Assembly (NCBI GenBank): GCA_001800075.1
Contig: MGUR01000071.1
Span: forward strand, 12,144 to 18,297
DNA length: 6,154 nt
Direction: 5' to 3'
From: Elusimicrobia bacterium RIFCSPLOWO2_01_FULL_59_12
GTDB taxonomy: Bacteria; Elusimicrobiota; Elusimicrobia; 2-01-FULL-59-12
Shown here: positions 5,482 through 6,154 of the stretch, piece by piece
Layout: each line of letters opens with the position of its first letter
Numbering within the stretch: position 1 is the stretch's first letter
The notes under the pieces: model-generated
The model's input: only the letters and a program-made list of their open reading frames with translations
The model's database searches: none
What the model was told of the DNA's origin: nothing
Position numbers and translations under genes: made by a program

Positions 5482-6093
5482 ATGAAGATCACCCGGCTGC
5501 ATCTGCTGATCTTGGGGATCGGCGTAGTGTTCCTGATCTTTGGAACGGTGAACTGGGTTGACCAATGGCAGCGGGCTCGCGCCCTGCGGCCTGCGGGAAA
5601 GACGAAGCCCCAGGCTTCGCCGGACGCTGAAAGGATCGTTCAGATCCCTGAAACGGACAAAGCCGGGGTGATAGAACGGCAGATCGCGAGCGCTGCGCAG
5701 TCTATCGCCGTGGTGGGCGAGGCCTATCGGCTTTTGAATAAGCAGTTCGGAGATATCCCGCCGATCGCCGCCCCGCTGCGGGCCGCCAAGCAGTACCAGG
5801 CCCAAGGACAGCACGCGCAAGCGCTGGCTTCGACCCGGGCGTCGTGGCAGGCCCTGAAGGCGTTTCGCAGTAAAATTAATCGCGTGTCGCAGCCCTATCA
5901 GGTCGCTCGCGGGGACACGCTCTGGAGGATCGCTGAGCTGCATTCACCCGTCCGGGCGGGCGCGGGCTGGGTGACGATCTGGAAGGCGAACAGAAATCTG
6001 GTGAGCAATTTTGACCGCATCGAAGTGGGATGGACGCTGGCGATCCCGATGAAAATCAGCCAGTATGCGATGCCTTTCTGGAAACCCCAATAA
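5482..6093 (+). CDS. Membrane-anchored LysM-domain protein
   Basis: This 203-aa protein has a basic N-terminus (MKITR), one hydrophobic segment at about 7-26 acting as a signal anchor, a Pro/Ala/Lys-rich stretch (35-60), a predicted helical, Ala/Gln-rich middle (62-133), and a C-terminal LysM domain at about 138-190. The LysM start YQVARGDTLWRIAELH and end IWKANRNLVSNFDRIEVGWTLAIP are clear. LysM binds N-acetylglucosamine-containing polymers such as peptidoglycan, so the protein is probably anchored in the inner membrane with its domain in the cell wall space. No enzyme domain is present. No Shine-Dalgarno precedes the ATG, and an in-frame stop lies at 5473-5475, so a longer N-terminus is excluded. 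Later starts would remove the membrane segment. The middle region is not recognised. It is separated from the operon by 61 bases and may have its own promoter. Confidence 0.88.
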   Translation: MKITRLHLLILGIGVVFLIFGTVNWVDQWQRARALRPAGKTKPQASPDAERIVQIPETDKAGVIERQIASAAQSIAVVGEAYRLLNKQFGDIPPIAAPLRAAKQYQAQGQHAQALASTRASWQALKAFRSKINRVSQPYQVARGDTLWRIAELHSPVRAGAGWVTIWKANRNLVSNFDRIEVGWTLAIPMKISQYAMPFWKPQ

Positions 6094-6096
6094 GAA

Positions 6097-6154
6097 CGTC
6101 ATCCCCGAGCGCCCCTATCGGGGATCCAGAACTGGATTCCCGCCCTCCACACGA
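6097..6154. repeat. Left part of a dispersed double-hairpin repeat, cut by the window edge
   Basis: ATCCCCGA (6101-6108) pairs perfectly with TCGGGGAT (6118-6125) around a 9-base loop. ATCCAG (6124-6129) pairs with CTGGAT (6132-6137) across AA. ATTCCCGC (6136-6143) then looks like the left arm of a second hairpin whose right arm would lie outside the window. The unit begins CGTCAT (6097-6102), the reverse complement of the ATGACG that ends the repeat at the window start, and both copies share ACTGGAT. It begins 3 bases after the LysM stop. There is no T-run, so I do not call it an intrinsic terminator. Confidence 0.7.

Noticed and set aside
6101..6125. Hairpin after the LysM gene as an intrinsic terminator
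   Set aside because: The stem is followed by CCAGAACTGG, not T residues, and it is part of a larger repeat unit.

Overview
The window is a compact, GC-rich bacterial segment with eight genes, all on the + strand and all intact. In order they are serine hydroxymethyltransferase (glyA), a WecA/TagO-type lipid-carrier GlcNAc-1-phosphate transferase, a non-hydrolysing UDP-GlcNAc 2-epimerase (wecB/mnaA), a half-size EamA/DMT membrane protein, a YajQ-family protein, an RNase HI, a four-helix membrane protein of the YvlD/'phage holin family IV' type, and a membrane-anchored LysM protein. I see no phage, plasmid, IS or CRISPR content and no RNA gene. The genes are ordinary chromosomal types. The host is a free-living bacterium that makes a polyprenyl-linked surface glycan. 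Phylum cannot be fixed from the sequence. The gene types, high GC and dispersed hairpin repeats would fit a Gram-negative-type uncultured lineage, but that is a weak inference.

Layout: positions 1-30 are the right-hand part of a dispersed hairpin repeat ending just before the glyA ribosome binding site. glyA (47-1300) is followed by about 100 bases holding two inverted copies of a second, C/G-rich hairpin repeat (1311-1346 and 1363-1398). The second copy merges into the Shine-Dalgarno region of the next gene. From 1409 to 5420 six genes run with almost no spacing (gaps of 3 and 4 bases, plus three 4-base ATGA/TTGA overlaps), so they look like one translationally coupled operon. A 61-base gap with a possible sigma70-type promoter separates the LysM gene (5482-6093). 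The window ends (6097-6154) in the left-hand part of what looks like the same repeat family found at the start. The segment may therefore be an assembly contig broken at two repeat copies.

How the genes work together: the transferase and epimerase together would start a polyprenyl-diphosphate GlcNAc glycan and supply UDP-ManNAc for the next sugar. This is the opening of enterobacterial common antigen, teichoic-acid linkage units and related polymers. The enzyme that would add ManNAc is not in the window. The half-size DMT protein directly after them could be a lipid or small-molecule transporter for the same pathway, but that is unproven. YajQ (a family with c-di-GMP-binding members), RNase HI and the YvlD-like protein have no obvious metabolic link to glycan synthesis and may simply be co-transcribed. 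I did not find a clearly new multi-gene system. The most notable points are the paired hairpin repeats with a compensatory base pair that lend a gene its ribosome binding site, the C-terminal QGELF tail of the RNase HI, the Shine-Dalgarno-free rnh start behind a possible RNA fold, and a possibly leaderless LysM gene.
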